In this document: positions 1-9,740 of the stretch, piece by piece | Position numbering within the stretch: position 1 is the stretch's first letter | Layout of the letters: each line of letters starts with the position of its first letter | Assembly (NCBI RefSeq): GCF_023573145.1 | Contig: NZ_CP097635.1 | Coordinates: 930,001 to 994,000 of the forward strand | Length of the DNA stretch: 64,000 nt | From: Aquincola tertiaricarbonis | GTDB taxonomy: Bacteria > Pseudomonadota > Gammaproteobacteria > Burkholderiales > Burkholderiaceae_C | Direction: 5' to 3' | Notes under the pieces: generated by a model | The model's input: only the letters and a program-made list of their open reading frames with translations | Database searches by the model: none | Told to the model about the DNA's origin: nothing | Made by a program: the position numbers and the translations under genes

Positions 1-1305
1 CACCTGCGGGCCGGCGCGCACGATGCGCCGCAGCAGCATGAAGCCGGCGCCGAAGATCACGATGTAGGCGGCGATGTAGAACGCGAACGACAGGGCGACA
101 TCGAAGGTGGTCAGGCTTGGACTCACGCCCTGGCTCGTGCGCATCAGGCCATAGACCACCCACGGCTGGCGCCCGACCTCGGTGACGGTCCAGCCGGCAA
201 GCACGGCAATGAAGCCGAGCGGCATCGACCAGTGAGCCAGCCTGAGGAACAGCGGCGACTCGTAGAGCCGCCCCTTGAAGTGCATGACCCAGCCGACGAC
301 CACCACGAGCAGCATCAGCAGCCCCATGCCGACCATGATGCGAAACGCGAAGTAGACGATCGCCACCGGCGGCCGCTCCTCGCGCGGCCATTCCTTCAGA
401 CCCTTGATCTCTCCGTTCCAGTCGTGCGTGAGGTACCAGCTCGCGAGCTTGGGGATCGCGATCTCGAAGCGGTTGCGCTCGGCCTTCTCGTCTGGGATCG
501 CGAACAGCGACGCCGCGACGCCGCGTTCGGTCTCCCAGATGCCTTCCATCGCAGCCAGCTTGGCCGGCTGGTGCTTGAGCGTGTTCAGGCCGTGCAGGTC
601 GCCGACGACGATCTGCAGCGGCACCATGATGCTCAGGAAAGCGAGCGACATCTTCACCATCACGCGGCTTTCCTCGACGTGCCGGCGCTGGCGCAGGAAC
701 CCTGCGGCGACGGCGAGGATCACGAATCCGCTGGTGACGAGGAAGGCGATCACCGTGTGCGAGAGGCGGTATGGAAACGACGGCGTGAACAGCACCGCCA
801 GCATGCTGACCGGCTCGAAACGCCCGTCCACAACGACGTGGCCCTGCGGCGTCTGCATCCAGCTGTTGACGGCGAGGATCCAGAACGACGACATCAGTGT
901 GCCGAACGCCACCATCAAGGCGGAGAACACATGCGCCCACTGCGGCACCAGCTTGCGGCCGAACAGCAGCACGCCGAGGAACGCCGCCTCCAGGTAGAAC
1001 GCGGTCAGCACCTCGTAGGCCATCAGCGAGCCGATGACGCTGGCGGCGGCGTCGGAGAAGCGGCTCCAGTTGGTGCCGAACTGGAACGGCATAACGATGC
1101 CCGAGACCACGCCCATGCCGAACGAGACGGCAAAGATCTTGATCCAGTAGGCCGACAGCCGCCGGTACACGTCATCCTTCTTCCACCACCACAGCACTTC
1201 GAGCGTGGCGATGTAGCAGGCCAGCCCGACGGTGAATGCCGGCAGCAGGATGTGCCAAGCGATCACCCACACGAACTGCAGGCGCGACAGCAGCAAGGCG
1301 TCCAT
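1..1305 (-). CDS. cydA: Cytochrome bd-type ubiquinol oxidase subunit I, 3' end beyond window
   Basis: The gene is read leftward from an ATG at 1305 and runs off the window after 435 codons, so the C-terminus is not seen. The protein is a multi-spanning membrane protein with the family marks of CydA/CioA: an N-terminal WHILLP segment with a heme-ligand histidine near residue 18, a NSWMQTPQG motif, SFPYRLSHT with a second conserved histidine, and the quinol-loop motif QPAKLAAMEG. It oxidises ubiquinol and reduces oxygen to water in the cytoplasmic membrane. The loop after the QPAK motif looks short, as in the cyanide-insensitive (CioA) type; that subtype is an inference. It starts 45 bases after the phasin-like gene, so it may share the upstream transcript. 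Confidence 0.93.
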   Translation of the reverse strand, partial: MDALLLSRLQFVWVIAWHILLPAFTVGLACYIATLEVLWWWKKDDVYRRLSAYWIKIFAVSFGMGVVSGIVMPFQFGTNWSRFSDAAASVIGSLMAYEVLTAFYLEAAFLGVLLFGRKLVPQWAHVFSALMVAFGTLMSSFWILAVNSWMQTPQGHVVVDGRFEPVSMLAVLFTPSFPYRLSHTVIAFLVTSGFVILAVAAGFLRQRRHVEESRVMVKMSLAFLSIMVPLQIVVGDLHGLNTLKHQPAKLAAMEGIWETERGVAASLFAIPDEKAERNRFEIAIPKLASWYLTHDWNGEIKGLKEWPREERPPVAIVYFAFRIMVGMGLLMLLVVVVGWVMHFKGRLYESPLFLRLAHWSMPLGFIAVLAGWTVTEVGRQPWVVYGLMRTSQGVSPSLTTFDVALSFAFYIAAYIVIFGAGFMLLRRIVRAGPQV

Positions 1306-1350
1306 GGTTCAGGCGGTCAAGGTGTGGCCGTTGTCGGTGAGAGCCGGGGC

Positions 1351-2049
1351 TCAGCCTTGGCGCGCCCGCCTGGAGGACGACTTGGCGGCCGGGGGCGGCG
1401 CCGATGCGTCGAGCCCCTCGGACATGCCGATCAGCACGCCGCGCGCCAGCGCCGTGTAGTGGTCCATCCAGGCGTCCACGGTGCTCTGGGCCTGGGCTCG
1501 GCCCCGTCGCACGGCCTCGCGCGACCGCTCGGTCAGCTGCTCCAGCGCAGCCGTGGCGCTGGAGCCGGTCGCGCTGCCCCTGGCCTTCATCCCTTCGAGC
1601 ACCATGGCCCAGGGTCCTTGCAGGTTCTTCGCCGCGTCGGCCACTGCCTTGTCCAGGCTGCCATACAGGGTGTCCTCCATCTTCTCGATGTCGGCGAGCG
1701 CCTTCTTCATCTTGGTCTCTCGCAGCTGGACGCCCTGGTCGACGAATTGTTCGAGCGCCCGGCGATTGGCTTCGACCGCCTTGACCAGTGCGGCATCCAT
1801 GCCCTCGACGGCCTTCATCAGCAGCGCCTCGACATCGGTTGTCGGCAAGCCGCTCTTCGCGGCGCCGGCCGAGGCGGCCTTGGTCGTCGCCTTGACCGCG
1901 TCGCGCACGCTCTTGAGCGTCAGCTCGCGGCCCTGCAGGGCCTTCAGCGTGGCCTGCTGCACGGCCTGGCGCAGCGCGTCGCCCTGGCGGGCCGAGGCCT
2001 GAGCGAACCGCTCTACCAAGGCGTCATGGTCGAAACCGGACTCGCTCAT
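1351..2049 (-). CDS. Phasin-like PHB-associated protein (hypothetical)
   Basis: A 232-residue protein, alanine- and lysine-rich and predicted almost wholly helical, with amphipathic stretches and a basic, serine/arginine-rich C-terminus (SSSRRARQG). There is no signal peptide and no enzyme motif. It is the fourth gene behind phaC, phaA and phaB, with a 37-base gap of the same size as the other gaps in that run. This makes a PHB-granule role likely, as a phasin or granule regulator. Residues and length fit a phasin-like or DUF6781-type protein, but I do not recognise a firm family signature, so the function rests mainly on context. Confidence 0.65.
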   Translation of the reverse strand: MSESGFDHDALVERFAQASARQGDALRQAVQQATLKALQGRELTLKSVRDAVKATTKAASAGAAKSGLPTTDVEALLMKAVEGMDAALVKAVEANRRALEQFVDQGVQLRETKMKKALADIEKMEDTLYGSLDKAVADAAKNLQGPWAMVLEGMKARGSATGSSATAALEQLTERSREAVRRGRAQAQSTVDAWMDHYTALARGVLIGMSEGLDASAPPPAAKSSSRRARQG

Positions 2050-2086
2050 CTCGTTGTCTCCTGGAGAGTTGTTGTCGCAACACGCA

Positions 2087-2833
2087 TCACTGCATGTGCT
2101 GGCCGCCGTTGATCGCGATGTTGGCGCCGGTCACGAACGCCGCTTCGTCGGATGCGAGGTAGATGATCAGACCCGCCACTTCCTCGGGCTTTCCCAGACG
2201 CCCCACCGGGATGTGCGGCAGGATCTTCGAGTCGAGCACGTCCTTCGGAATCGCCGTGACCATCTTGGTGCCGATGTAGCCGGGCGAGATGGTGTTGACG
2301 GTCACGCCCTTCTTCGCCACCTCCAGCGCCAGCGCCTTGGTGAAACCGTGCACGCCGGCCTTGGCCGCCGAGTAGTTGGTCTGGCCGAAGGCGCCCTTGC
2401 TGCCGTTGACCGACGAGACGTTGATCACCCGGCCCCAGCCCCGGTCGGACATCGCGTCGACGACCTGCTTGCTCATGTTGAACAGGCTGTCGAGGTTGGT
2501 GCGCATCACCGCGTCCCAGTTGACCTTGTCCATCTTCTTGAAGGTCATGTCGCGCGTGATGCCGGCGTTGTTCACCAGCACGTCCACCGGTCCCACCTTG
2601 GCTGTGACCTCGGCCACCGCCTTCGCGCACGAGTCGAGGTCGGCCACGTCGCAGGGCACCGCGGCGATGTCGTAGCCGCGCTCCTTCATGCCGGCCACCC
2701 ACTCGGCATGCTTGCTGTTGCCCGGCGAGTAGGTGACCGCGACCTTGTAGCCGGCGTCGGCCATCTTGGTGGAGATCGTTTCGCCCAGGCCGCCCATGCC
2801 GCCGGTGACCAGGACCACGCGTGTGTTGCTCAT
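2087..2833 (-). CDS. phaB: Acetoacetyl-CoA reductase PhaB
   Basis: A 248-residue short-chain dehydrogenase. It reduces acetoacetyl-CoA to (R)-3-hydroxybutyryl-CoA, normally with NADPH, as the second step of PHB synthesis. Visible marks are the glycine-rich nucleotide site GGMGGLG near residues 11-17, NNAG near residue 90, a catalytic serine in VINVSSVNG, and the YSAAK catalytic pair near residues 153-157. The sequence GAFGQTNYSAAKAG and the C-terminal GANIAINGGQHMQ are typical of PhaB rather than FabG. It lies 36 bases after phaA and 37 bases before the phasin-like gene, so it is part of the pha operon. Length is the family standard. Confidence 0.97.
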   Translation of the reverse strand: MSNTRVVLVTGGMGGLGETISTKMADAGYKVAVTYSPGNSKHAEWVAGMKERGYDIAAVPCDVADLDSCAKAVAEVTAKVGPVDVLVNNAGITRDMTFKKMDKVNWDAVMRTNLDSLFNMSKQVVDAMSDRGWGRVINVSSVNGSKGAFGQTNYSAAKAGVHGFTKALALEVAKKGVTVNTISPGYIGTKMVTAIPKDVLDSKILPHIPVGRLGKPEEVAGLIIYLASDEAAFVTGANIAINGGQHMQ

Positions 2834-2869
2834 TTCGATGTCTCCTGGCGGGTTGAATGAGTTCCGATC

Positions 2870-4048
2870 TCAGCGCTCGATCGCGAGCGACACGCCCATG
2901 CCGCCGCCGATGCACAGCGCGGCAAGACCCTTCTTCGCGTTGCGGCGCTGCATCTCGTGCAGCAGCGTGACGAGGATGCGGCAGCCGCTCGCGCCGATCG
3001 GGTGGCCGATCGCGATGGCGCCGCCGTTGACGTTGACCTTGGCGGGGTCGGCTTCGAGCACCTTGTTGACCGCGCAGGCCTGTGCGGCGAACGCTTCGTT
3101 CAGCTCGAACAGATCGACGTCGCCGACCTTCCAGCCGGCACGTTCCAGCGCCTTGCGACTGGCCGGCACCGGGCCCATGCCCATCGTCGCGGGGTCGAGG
3201 CCGCTGGTGCCGAAGCTGGCGATGCGCGCCAGCGGCGTCAGGCCCAGTGCTGCGGCCTTCTTCGCGCTCATCACCACCACCGCGGCGGCGCCGTCGTTCA
3301 GCCCCGAGGCATTGCCGGCGGTGACGCTGCCGGCCTTGTCGAACGCCGGCCGCAGACCGGCCAGCGCTTCGGCATTGGTCTTCTTGTTGATGAACTCGTC
3401 GGCCGCAAAGACCAACGGGTCACCCTTCTTCTGCGGAATCGTCACGCCGACGATCTCGTCCTTGAAGCGGCCCGCGTCCTGCGCCGCCGCCGCCTTCTGC
3501 TGGCTGGCAAGTGCGAGCGCGTCCTGCTGCTCGCGCGTGATCGAGTGCGCCTTGGCCACGTTCTCGGCCGTGGTGCCCATGTGGTACTGGTTGTAGACAT
3601 CCCACAGGCCGTCGACGATCATCGAGTCGAGCATCTTCCAGTCGCCCATGCGCTGGCCCTGCCGCGAACCGAACAACACATGCGGCGACAGGCTCATGCT
3701 CTCCTGGCCGCCGGCGACGACGACCTCGCTGTCGCCCCAGGCCACGGCCTGCGCGGCCAGCATCACCGCCTTCAGGCCCGAGCCGCAGACGGCGTTGATC
3801 GTCAGCGCGGGAGTCTCCTTGGGCACGCCGGACTTCATCGAAGCCTGGCGCGCCGGGTTCTGGCCGGCGCCCGCGGCCAGCACCTGGCCCATGATGACCT
3901 CGCCGACCTGCGCCGGATCGAGCTTGGCGCGCGCAATGGCCTCGCGGATGACGATCGCACCGAGTTCGGTGGCGGGGATGTTGGCGATCGAGCCGCCGAA
4001 CTTGCCGACCGCGGTGCGCGCGGCGGAGACGATGACGATGTCTTGCAT
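2870..4048 (-). CDS. phaA: Acetyl-CoA acetyltransferase (beta-ketothiolase) PhaA
   Basis: A 392-residue thiolase that condenses two acetyl-CoA into acetoacetyl-CoA, the entry step to PHB. The start at 4048 ([12 protein letters not shown]) is chosen over a longer open frame because thiolases begin there and because it gives a normal spacing of 37 bases from phaC. The acyl-accepting cysteine is in NAVCGSG near residue 89; the second active-site cluster is GHPIGASG with its histidine and CIGGGMG with the second cysteine near the C-terminus. Order and spacing (phaC-phaA-phaB) match the classic class I pha operon. Confidence 0.97.
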   Translation of the reverse strand: MQDIVIVSAARTAVGKFGGSIANIPATELGAIVIREAIARAKLDPAQVGEVIMGQVLAAGAGQNPARQASMKSGVPKETPALTINAVCGSGLKAVMLAAQAVAWGDSEVVVAGGQESMSLSPHVLFGSRQGQRMGDWKMLDSMIVDGLWDVYNQYHMGTTAENVAKAHSITREQQDALALASQQKAAAAQDAGRFKDEIVGVTIPQKKGDPLVFAADEFINKKTNAEALAGLRPAFDKAGSVTAGNASGLNDGAAAVVVMSAKKAAALGLTPLARIASFGTSGLDPATMGMGPVPASRKALERAGWKVGDVDLFELNEAFAAQACAVNKVLEADPAKVNVNGGAIAIGHPIGASGCRILVTLLHEMQRRNAKKGLAALCIGGGMGVSLAIER

Positions 4049-4085
4049 GATGAGTGCTCCTGTGAGGCAGGGGTTGGAGATCGGC

Positions 4086-5798
4086 TTACGGGGCTTTGGT
4101 CTTGACGTAGCGGCCAGGCGCCGCTTCGATCGGTTTGTGCTTGCGTGAGCCCGCCGACTTGGGTGCGGCAACCAGGCGGCCGGCGTGTTCGTCCAGCCAG
4201 TCCATCCAGGCAGGCCACCAACTGCCCGGCACGTCCTCGGCGCGTTCCAGCCAGCGGTCGGCGTCGGCGGCGAGCTTGCCGACCCAGTGGTTGCGTTTCT
4301 TCTTGGCCGGCGGGTTGATGACCCCGGCGATGTGGCCGCTGGCGCCGAGCACGAAGCGCACGTCGCCGCCGAGCAGTTGCGTGCCGGCATAGGCGGTCTG
4401 CCAGGGCACGATGTGGTCCTCGCGCGAGGCGTAAACGAAGGCGGGCACCGTGATCTGCCCCAGATCCACCGGCAGGCCGCACTGCATCGTGCCGCCCGGC
4501 TCGCGCAGCTTGTTCTCGAGGTAGGTGTTGCGCAGGTACCAGCAGTACATCGGCCCCGGCAGGTTGGTGTCGTCGCCGTTCCAGAACAGCAGGTCGAAGG
4601 CGGGCGGCGCCTTGCCCTTCAAGTAGCCGTTGACGACATAGGGCCAGATCAGATCGTTGGCGCGCAGCGCGGCGAAGACCTGTGCCAGTTCGCGGCCCTT
4701 GAGCAGGCCGCCGTGGCCGATCGTGGCCTCGCGTGCGGCGACGGCCTGCTCGCTGACCATCAGGCCGAGCTCGCCGGTGTCGCTGAAGTCGAGCATCGTC
4801 GTCAGCAAGGTCAGGCTCGCCGCCTTCTCGTCGCCGCGCGCGGCCAGCACCGCCAGCGCACTGGCGAGCAGCGTGCCGCCGATGCAGAAGCCCAGCGTGT
4901 TGACGCGGTCGGCGCCGCTGATCGCCAGCGCGACGTCGATCGCCTGGACCACGCCCTGCTCGAGGTAGTCGTCCCAGCCGAGCTTGCCCTGCTCGGGCCC
5001 GGCGTTGCGCCACGAGACCAGGAACACCGTGTGGCCCTGTGCCACCGCGTGGGCGACCAGCGAGTTGTCGGGCTGCAGGTCGAGGATGTAGTACTTGTTG
5101 ATGCACGGCGGCACGATCAGCAGCGGCCGCTCGTGCACCTTCGCCGTCGTCGGCGCGTACTGGATCAGCTGGATCAGGTCATTCTCGAACACCACGCTGC
5201 CGGGCGTGGTGGCGACGTTGCGCCCGACCTCGAACGCGCTGTCGTCGGTCATCGACACGCGGCCGCGGGCAAAGTCCTGCACGAACAGGCGCATGCCTTC
5301 GACGAGGCTCGCGCCGCCGCTGTCAAGCGCGGTCTGCAGTGCCTCGGGGTTGGTGGCCAGGCAGTTGGCCGGGCTCAGCGCATCGACGACCTGGCGCAGC
5401 ACGAATCCCCACTGCGCCTTGCTGCGGCCTTCCAGCGGCGCGGCGTCCAGGTTCTTTCGCACCATGTCCGACAGGCCGAGGTAGGTTTGCGTCAGCCCGT
5501 CGAAGCGCGGATCGTTGCGCCAGGCCTCGCCTGCGAAGCGACGGTCGGCTACCGGCACTTGCGCGCCCGCCCCCGATCCGGCCAGCGCGCCGGTCCACCA
5601 GTTGCTCGCCTGCTGCTGCCAGGCCAGCAGCGCCTTGGTGCCTTCCATCCAGGGCGACATGAATGGCAGGGCCAGCGGGGGCGCAGCCTCGCCGGAACCT
5701 GCCGGGTCGGAGCCGCCGCCAAGAATGCGAAACAACTCCTGCTGGCCTGCCAGCAGGTCGGTCAGCCACTTCGAAGGGTCGGGGTTGGGAGCAGTCAT
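4086..5798 (-). CDS. phaC: Class I poly(3-hydroxyalkanoate) synthase PhaC
   Basis: A 570-residue cytosolic, granule-bound enzyme that polymerises 3-hydroxyacyl-CoA into polyester. The catalytic cysteine sits in the lipase-box-like GFCIGG near residue 300; the partner aspartate is in [10 protein letters not shown] and the histidine in GASGHIAGV near the C-terminus. The segment [13 protein letters not shown] and the FLVSWRN motif are typical of class I enzymes, which work without PhaE or PhaR. The C-terminal tail is basic (RYVKTKAP). It starts 9 bases after the end of the NDH-2 gene and leads phaA, phaB and the phasin-like gene. Confidence 0.97.
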   Translation of the reverse strand: MTAPNPDPSKWLTDLLAGQQELFRILGGGSDPAGSGEAAPPLALPFMSPWMEGTKALLAWQQQASNWWTGALAGSGAGAQVPVADRRFAGEAWRNDPRFDGLTQTYLGLSDMVRKNLDAAPLEGRSKAQWGFVLRQVVDALSPANCLATNPEALQTALDSGGASLVEGMRLFVQDFARGRVSMTDDSAFEVGRNVATTPGSVVFENDLIQLIQYAPTTAKVHERPLLIVPPCINKYYILDLQPDNSLVAHAVAQGHTVFLVSWRNAGPEQGKLGWDDYLEQGVVQAIDVALAISGADRVNTLGFCIGGTLLASALAVLAARGDEKAASLTLLTTMLDFSDTGELGLMVSEQAVAAREATIGHGGLLKGRELAQVFAALRANDLIWPYVVNGYLKGKAPPAFDLLFWNGDDTNLPGPMYCWYLRNTYLENKLREPGGTMQCGLPVDLGQITVPAFVYASREDHIVPWQTAYAGTQLLGGDVRFVLGASGHIAGVINPPAKKKRNHWVGKLAADADRWLERAEDVPGSWWPAWMDWLDEHAGRLVAAPKSAGSRKHKPIEAAPGRYVKTKAP

Positions 5799-5807
5799 GG
5801 CCCCTCC

Positions 5808-7154
5808 TCAGTGCAGCTTCACATGCGGTTCGGTGCGCCGAACGATCAGGCGCGCCAGTGTGTCGAGGGCGACCTTGGCGAAGCCATGCAGCGCCAACTC
5901 GTGCATCTTGTAGAGCGACAGGTACATCGTGCGCGCGAACAGGCCCTCGACCATCAGGCTGCCGCCGATGAGCCCGCCCATCATGTTGCCCACCGTGCTG
6001 AACTCGCCCAGCGAGACCAGCGAGCCGAAGTCGCGGTAGCGGTAGGGCCGCAGCGGCTTGCCGGCCAGGCGCAGACCGATCTGCTTGACCATGTGCGACG
6101 CCTGCTGGTGCGCCGCCTGGGCACGCGGCGGCACCATGCCGCCCTTGCCGTGGTCGGCCTGCGGCCACGCGCAGGCCGCGCAGTCGCCGATGGCGAACAC
6201 ATCGTCGTCCCGGCTGGTCTGCAGCGTCGGCTTCACCACCAGCTGGTTGGTGCGGTTGGTCTCGAGCCCGGCGATGTTCTTCAGAAAGTCCGGCGCCTTG
6301 ACGCCCGCCGCCCACACCACCAGTTCCGCCGGCAGCAGCCGGCCGTCGGCGAGTCTCACCCCGCCGGGCAGCACCTCGGCCACTATGGCGTGGGTGTGCA
6401 CCTCGACCCCCAGCTTGGTCAGCAGCGATTCGGTGGCCTGCGACAGCCTCTCCGGCAGCGCCGGCAGCACGCGCGGCGCCGCTTCGATCACGCTGACGCG
6501 GATGTCCTTGTCGGCATCGACACGGTCCAGCCCGAAGGCGACCATCTCGCGCGTCGTGCGGTGCAGCTCGGCCGCCAACTCGACACCGGTGGCACCCGCG
6601 CCGATGATCGCCACCTTCAATTGCTCAGGGCGCAGCGGCGTTGCCTGCGCATGGGCGCGGATGCAGGCATTGATGACCCGGGTGCGGAAGCGCTGCGCGT
6701 CGGCAGCGGTCTCGAGCTTCATCGCGTGCTCGGCCACGCCCGGCGTTCCGAAGTCGTTGCTGAGGCTGCCAATCGACACCACCAGCGTGTCGTAGCCGAA
6801 CACCCGCTGAGCGGTCACCTGCTGACCCTCGTCGTCGACGTAGGGGGCCACCAGCACCTCGCGCCGCGCGCGGTCGAGACCGACCATCGCGCCGACGCGC
6901 CAGCGGAAGTGGTGCCAATGCGCCTGCGCCAGGTAGCCGACCTCATGCGCGCTCATGTCCATGCTGCCGGCGGCGATCTCGTGCAGCTTGGGCTTCCAGA
7001 CATGCGTCCGGTTGCGGTCGATCAGCGTGATCTCAGCCCGCCCGCGATTGCCGAGGGTGTCGCCCAGCCGCGTGGCCAGTTCGAGCCCGCCTGCGCCGCC
7101 GCCGACGATGACGACGCGGTGGCGGCCCGCGGGGTTGTTGCGGGTGCCGCTCAT
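5808..7154 (-). CDS. Type II NADH:quinone oxidoreductase (NDH-2)
   Basis: A 448-residue FAD-dependent dehydrogenase that passes electrons from NADH to quinone without pumping protons. It has an N-terminal FAD-binding Rossmann motif (VVIVGGGAGGLELA), a second dinucleotide site (VAIIGAGATGVELA) near residue 180, and the FAD-contacting segment DDDVFAIGDCAA near residue 320. The C-terminal region (GGLIGGSLMVEGLFARTMYLSLYKMH) would be the membrane-anchoring amphipathic part. The ATG at 7154 is chosen because it overlaps the upstream hydrolase stop by 4 bases and gives the usual NDH-2 length. Its place between pyruvate dehydrogenase and PHB genes suggests a role in balancing NADH. Confidence 0.9.
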   Translation of the reverse strand: MSGTRNNPAGRHRVVIVGGGAGGLELATRLGDTLGNRGRAEITLIDRNRTHVWKPKLHEIAAGSMDMSAHEVGYLAQAHWHHFRWRVGAMVGLDRARREVLVAPYVDDEGQQVTAQRVFGYDTLVVSIGSLSNDFGTPGVAEHAMKLETAADAQRFRTRVINACIRAHAQATPLRPEQLKVAIIGAGATGVELAAELHRTTREMVAFGLDRVDADKDIRVSVIEAAPRVLPALPERLSQATESLLTKLGVEVHTHAIVAEVLPGGVRLADGRLLPAELVVWAAGVKAPDFLKNIAGLETNRTNQLVVKPTLQTSRDDDVFAIGDCAACAWPQADHGKGGMVPPRAQAAHQQASHMVKQIGLRLAGKPLRPYRYRDFGSLVSLGEFSTVGNMMGGLIGGSLMVEGLFARTMYLSLYKMHELALHGFAKVALDTLARLIVRRTEPHVKLH

Positions 7155-7933
7155 GGCGTGGCTCGATCCAGGGCCTGACGCAGAGCGATCAGGAACGTCT
7201 CGGGCTTCTCGGCGTGCACCCAGTGCCCCGCGTCCTCGATCGTGTGCGTCTCGAACTCCGGGAACAGGTCCTTGAAGGACGCGAGGTCCACCGCGGCCAC
7301 ATAGTCGGAGGCACCGCCGTGGATCAGCGAAGTCGGGCCGGTGAAGCGGCGACCGAGCAGCGTGGTCGGAAACCCACTCAGCACCGGCACCGACATGCCG
7401 ATCGCCGCGAGGTTCAGCCGCCAGTCGAAGTGGTCGTTGCGGCTGACCAGGTTCTGCAGCAGGAAGGGTGCGGTCGCCGGGTCGGGCAGCCGTTCGGCCA
7501 GGCGCCGCTGCGCCTCGGTGCGGCTCGCCGTCGCCGCCGCATCGATGCTGCGCATCGCTTCCACGTAGGGCGTGAAGCGGTCGGCGTAGGCCACCGGCGC
7601 GATGTCGACCACCACCAGGTTGCCGACCGAGGCCGGGCTCGTCAGCGCCAGCGCCATCGCGGTCTTGCCGCCCATGCTGTGACCCACGACGGTCGGCCGC
7701 GACAGGCCCTGACGAGCGATCAGCGCCCGCACGTCGTCCGCCATCTCGAGGTAGTCCATCGAGTCGGTCCACGGCGAGTGGCCATGGTTGCGCAGATCGA
7801 CGCACAGCACGCGGTGATGCGGTGCCAGGGCCCGCGCCACCGAGCGCCAGTTGGCGCCCGAGCCGAACAGCCCGTGCAGCACCACCACCGGGGGTCCGGT
7901 GCCGGTGTCCTCGAACGCCAATTGCAGTGCCAA
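7151..7933 (-). CDS. Alpha/beta-fold hydrolase (YbfF-like esterase)
   Basis: A 260-residue alpha/beta hydrolase. The oxyanion-hole motif LHGLFGSG occurs near residues 19-26, the nucleophile serine in GHSMGG near residue 95, and the catalytic histidine in DAGHWVHAEKPE near residue 240. The arrangement and length match the YbfF-type esterase group, which acts on short acyl or acyl-CoA esters; the natural substrate is unknown. It starts 27 bases after lpdA and its stop overlaps the NDH-2 start by 4 bases, so it is translationally coupled inside the long run of same-strand genes. Confidence 0.88.
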   Translation of the reverse strand: MALQLAFEDTGTGPPVVVLHGLFGSGANWRSVARALAPHHRVLCVDLRNHGHSPWTDSMDYLEMADDVRALIARQGLSRPTVVGHSMGGKTAMALALTSPASVGNLVVVDIAPVAYADRFTPYVEAMRSIDAAATASRTEAQRRLAERLPDPATAPFLLQNLVSRNDHFDWRLNLAAIGMSVPVLSGFPTTLLGRRFTGPTSLIHGGASDYVAAVDLASFKDLFPEFETHTIEDAGHWVHAEKPETFLIALRQALDRATP

Positions 7934-7960
7934 GGGTCGGGGCCGCGTGGGTGATGGTGT

Positions 7961-9727
7961 TCACTTCTTCTTCTGCGGCGGCAAATCGGTGCAATGCCCC
8001 TCGAAGACCTCGGCGGTCATGCCGATCGATTCACCCAGCGTCGGGTGCGGGTGGATCGTCTTGCCGATGTCGGTGGGCTCGCAGCCCATCTCCACGGCGA
8101 GGCACACCTCGCTGATCAGGTCGCCGGCATGGGTGCCGACGATGCCGCCGCCGATGACGCGGTGCGTGGCCTCGTCGAAGATCAGCTTGGTGAAGCCCTC
8201 GTCGCGGCCGTTGGCGATGGCGCGGCCCGACGCGGCCCAGGGGAACACCGCCTTGCCGTACTTGATGCCTTCGGCCTTGCATTGCTCCTCGGTCTTGCCG
8301 GCCCACGCGACCTCGGGGTCGGTGTAGGCGACGCTCGGAATCTGGCGTGCGTCGAAGAAGCTCGCCTGGCCCTGCGCGACCTCGGCCGCGACATGGGCCT
8401 CGTGCACCGCCTTGTGCGCCAGCATCGGCTGGCCGACGATGTCGCCGATGGCGAAGATGTGCGGCACGTTGGTGCGCATCTGCTTGTCGACGTTGATGAA
8501 GCCGCGGTCGGTGACGGCCACGCCGGCCTTGTCGGCGCCGATCTTCTTGCCGTTCGGGCTGCGGCCGACCGCAACGAGCACGAGGTCATAGACCTGCGGA
8601 CCCTTCGGTGCCTTCTCGCCTTCGAAGGTCACCTCGATGCCGGCCGGCGTGGCCGTGGCGCCCACCGTCCTGGTCTTGAGCATCACGTTGTCGAAGCGCG
8701 GCGCGTTCATCTTGTCCCAGACCTTGACGAGATCGCGGTCGGCGCCCTGCATCAGTCCGTCGAGCATCTCGACCACGTCGATGCGCGTGCCCAGGGTCGA
8801 GTAGACGGTGGCCATCTCCAACCCGATGATTCCGCCGCCGACGACCAGCATGCGCGTGGGGATGCTCTTGAGCAGCAGCGCGCCCGTGGAGTCGACGACG
8901 CGCTCGTCCTCGGGCATGAAGGGCAGCTTCACCGCCTGGCTGCCGGCGGCGATGATCGCCTTGGCGAACTTGACCACCTTCTTGCTGCCGTCGGCAGCGA
9001 CCACTTCGAGGTGGTGCGGATCTAGGAAGCTGCCAACGCCCGTGAGCACCTCGACCTTGCGCGCCTTGGCCATGCCCGCCAGCCCGCCGGTAAGCTTCTT
9101 GATGACGCCGTCCTTGAAGCCGCGCAGCTTGTCGAGGTCGATCTCGGGTGCGCCGTACTTGATGCCGTGGTCCGGCAGGTGCTTGACTTCGTCCATCACG
9201 CTGGCCGTGTGCAGCAGGGCCTTGCTCGGAATGCAGCCCACGTTCAGGCACACGCCGCCGAGGGTCGCATAGCGTTCGACGAGCACGGTCTTCATGCCGA
9301 GGTCGGCGCTGCGGAAGGCCGCGGAGTAGCCACCGGGGCCGGCACCGAGAACCAACACTTCGCACTCGACATCCGCCTTGCCGCCGTAGGTGGCGGCGCC
9401 GGGGATCGGCACGGCCGCCGGCGCGGCGGGGGCCGCGGCCTTGGCGGGCGCAGCCGGCGCGGCGGCCGGTGCGACAGCCGCCGCTCCCGCCGCCGCCTCG
9501 ACCAGCAGGATCACCGAGCCTTCGCTGACCTTGTCGTTGACCTTGACCAAGATGTCCTTGACCACGCCGGCATGCGTGGACGGAATCTCCATCGACGCCT
9601 TGTCCGACTCGACCATCACCAGACCGGTGTCGACGGCGATCGTCTCGCCGACCTTGACCATCACCTCGATGACCGCGACATCCTTGAAGTCGCCGATGTC
9701 GGGGACTTTGACTTCTACTTGTGCCAT
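7961..9727 (-). CDS. lpdA: Dihydrolipoyl dehydrogenase (E3) with N-terminal lipoyl domain
   Basis: A 588-residue E3 of the pyruvate dehydrogenase complex. Residues 1-80 form a lipoyl domain with the lysine in ESDKASMEIP, followed by an Ala/Pro-rich linker. The flavoprotein then begins, with FAD motif VLVLGAGPGGYSAAF, the redox disulfide in GVCLNVGCIPSK, a NAD-binding VVGGGIIGLE site and the interface histidine-glutamate pair in HPHPTLGE. The extra lipoyl domain on E3 is typical of Neisseria- and Burkholderiales-type complexes. The start at 9727 gives the lipoyl domain directly, 13 bases after aceF. It reoxidises dihydrolipoamide and makes NADH. Confidence 0.96.
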   Translation of the reverse strand: MAQVEVKVPDIGDFKDVAVIEVMVKVGETIAVDTGLVMVESDKASMEIPSTHAGVVKDILVKVNDKVSEGSVILLVEAAAGAAAVAPAAAPAAPAKAAAPAAPAAVPIPGAATYGGKADVECEVLVLGAGPGGYSAAFRSADLGMKTVLVERYATLGGVCLNVGCIPSKALLHTASVMDEVKHLPDHGIKYGAPEIDLDKLRGFKDGVIKKLTGGLAGMAKARKVEVLTGVGSFLDPHHLEVVAADGSKKVVKFAKAIIAAGSQAVKLPFMPEDERVVDSTGALLLKSIPTRMLVVGGGIIGLEMATVYSTLGTRIDVVEMLDGLMQGADRDLVKVWDKMNAPRFDNVMLKTRTVGATATPAGIEVTFEGEKAPKGPQVYDLVLVAVGRSPNGKKIGADKAGVAVTDRGFINVDKQMRTNVPHIFAIGDIVGQPMLAHKAVHEAHVAAEVAQGQASFFDARQIPSVAYTDPEVAWAGKTEEQCKAEGIKYGKAVFPWAASGRAIANGRDEGFTKLIFDEATHRVIGGGIVGTHAGDLISEVCLAVEMGCEPTDIGKTIHPHPTLGESIGMTAEVFEGHCTDLPPQKKK

Positions 9728-9740
9728 GACTGCCGGCCTT

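Noticed and set aside
232..2112. A long plus-strand open frame of over 600 codons
   Set aside because: It is opposite cydA and the phasin-like gene. Its sequence is rich in His, Arg and Gln with no family features, as expected for an antisense frame in high-GC DNA.
4185..7178. A 997-codon plus-strand open frame
   Set aside because: It runs antisense to phaC and the NDH-2 gene, which both have clear active-site motifs. Composition is that of a shadow frame.
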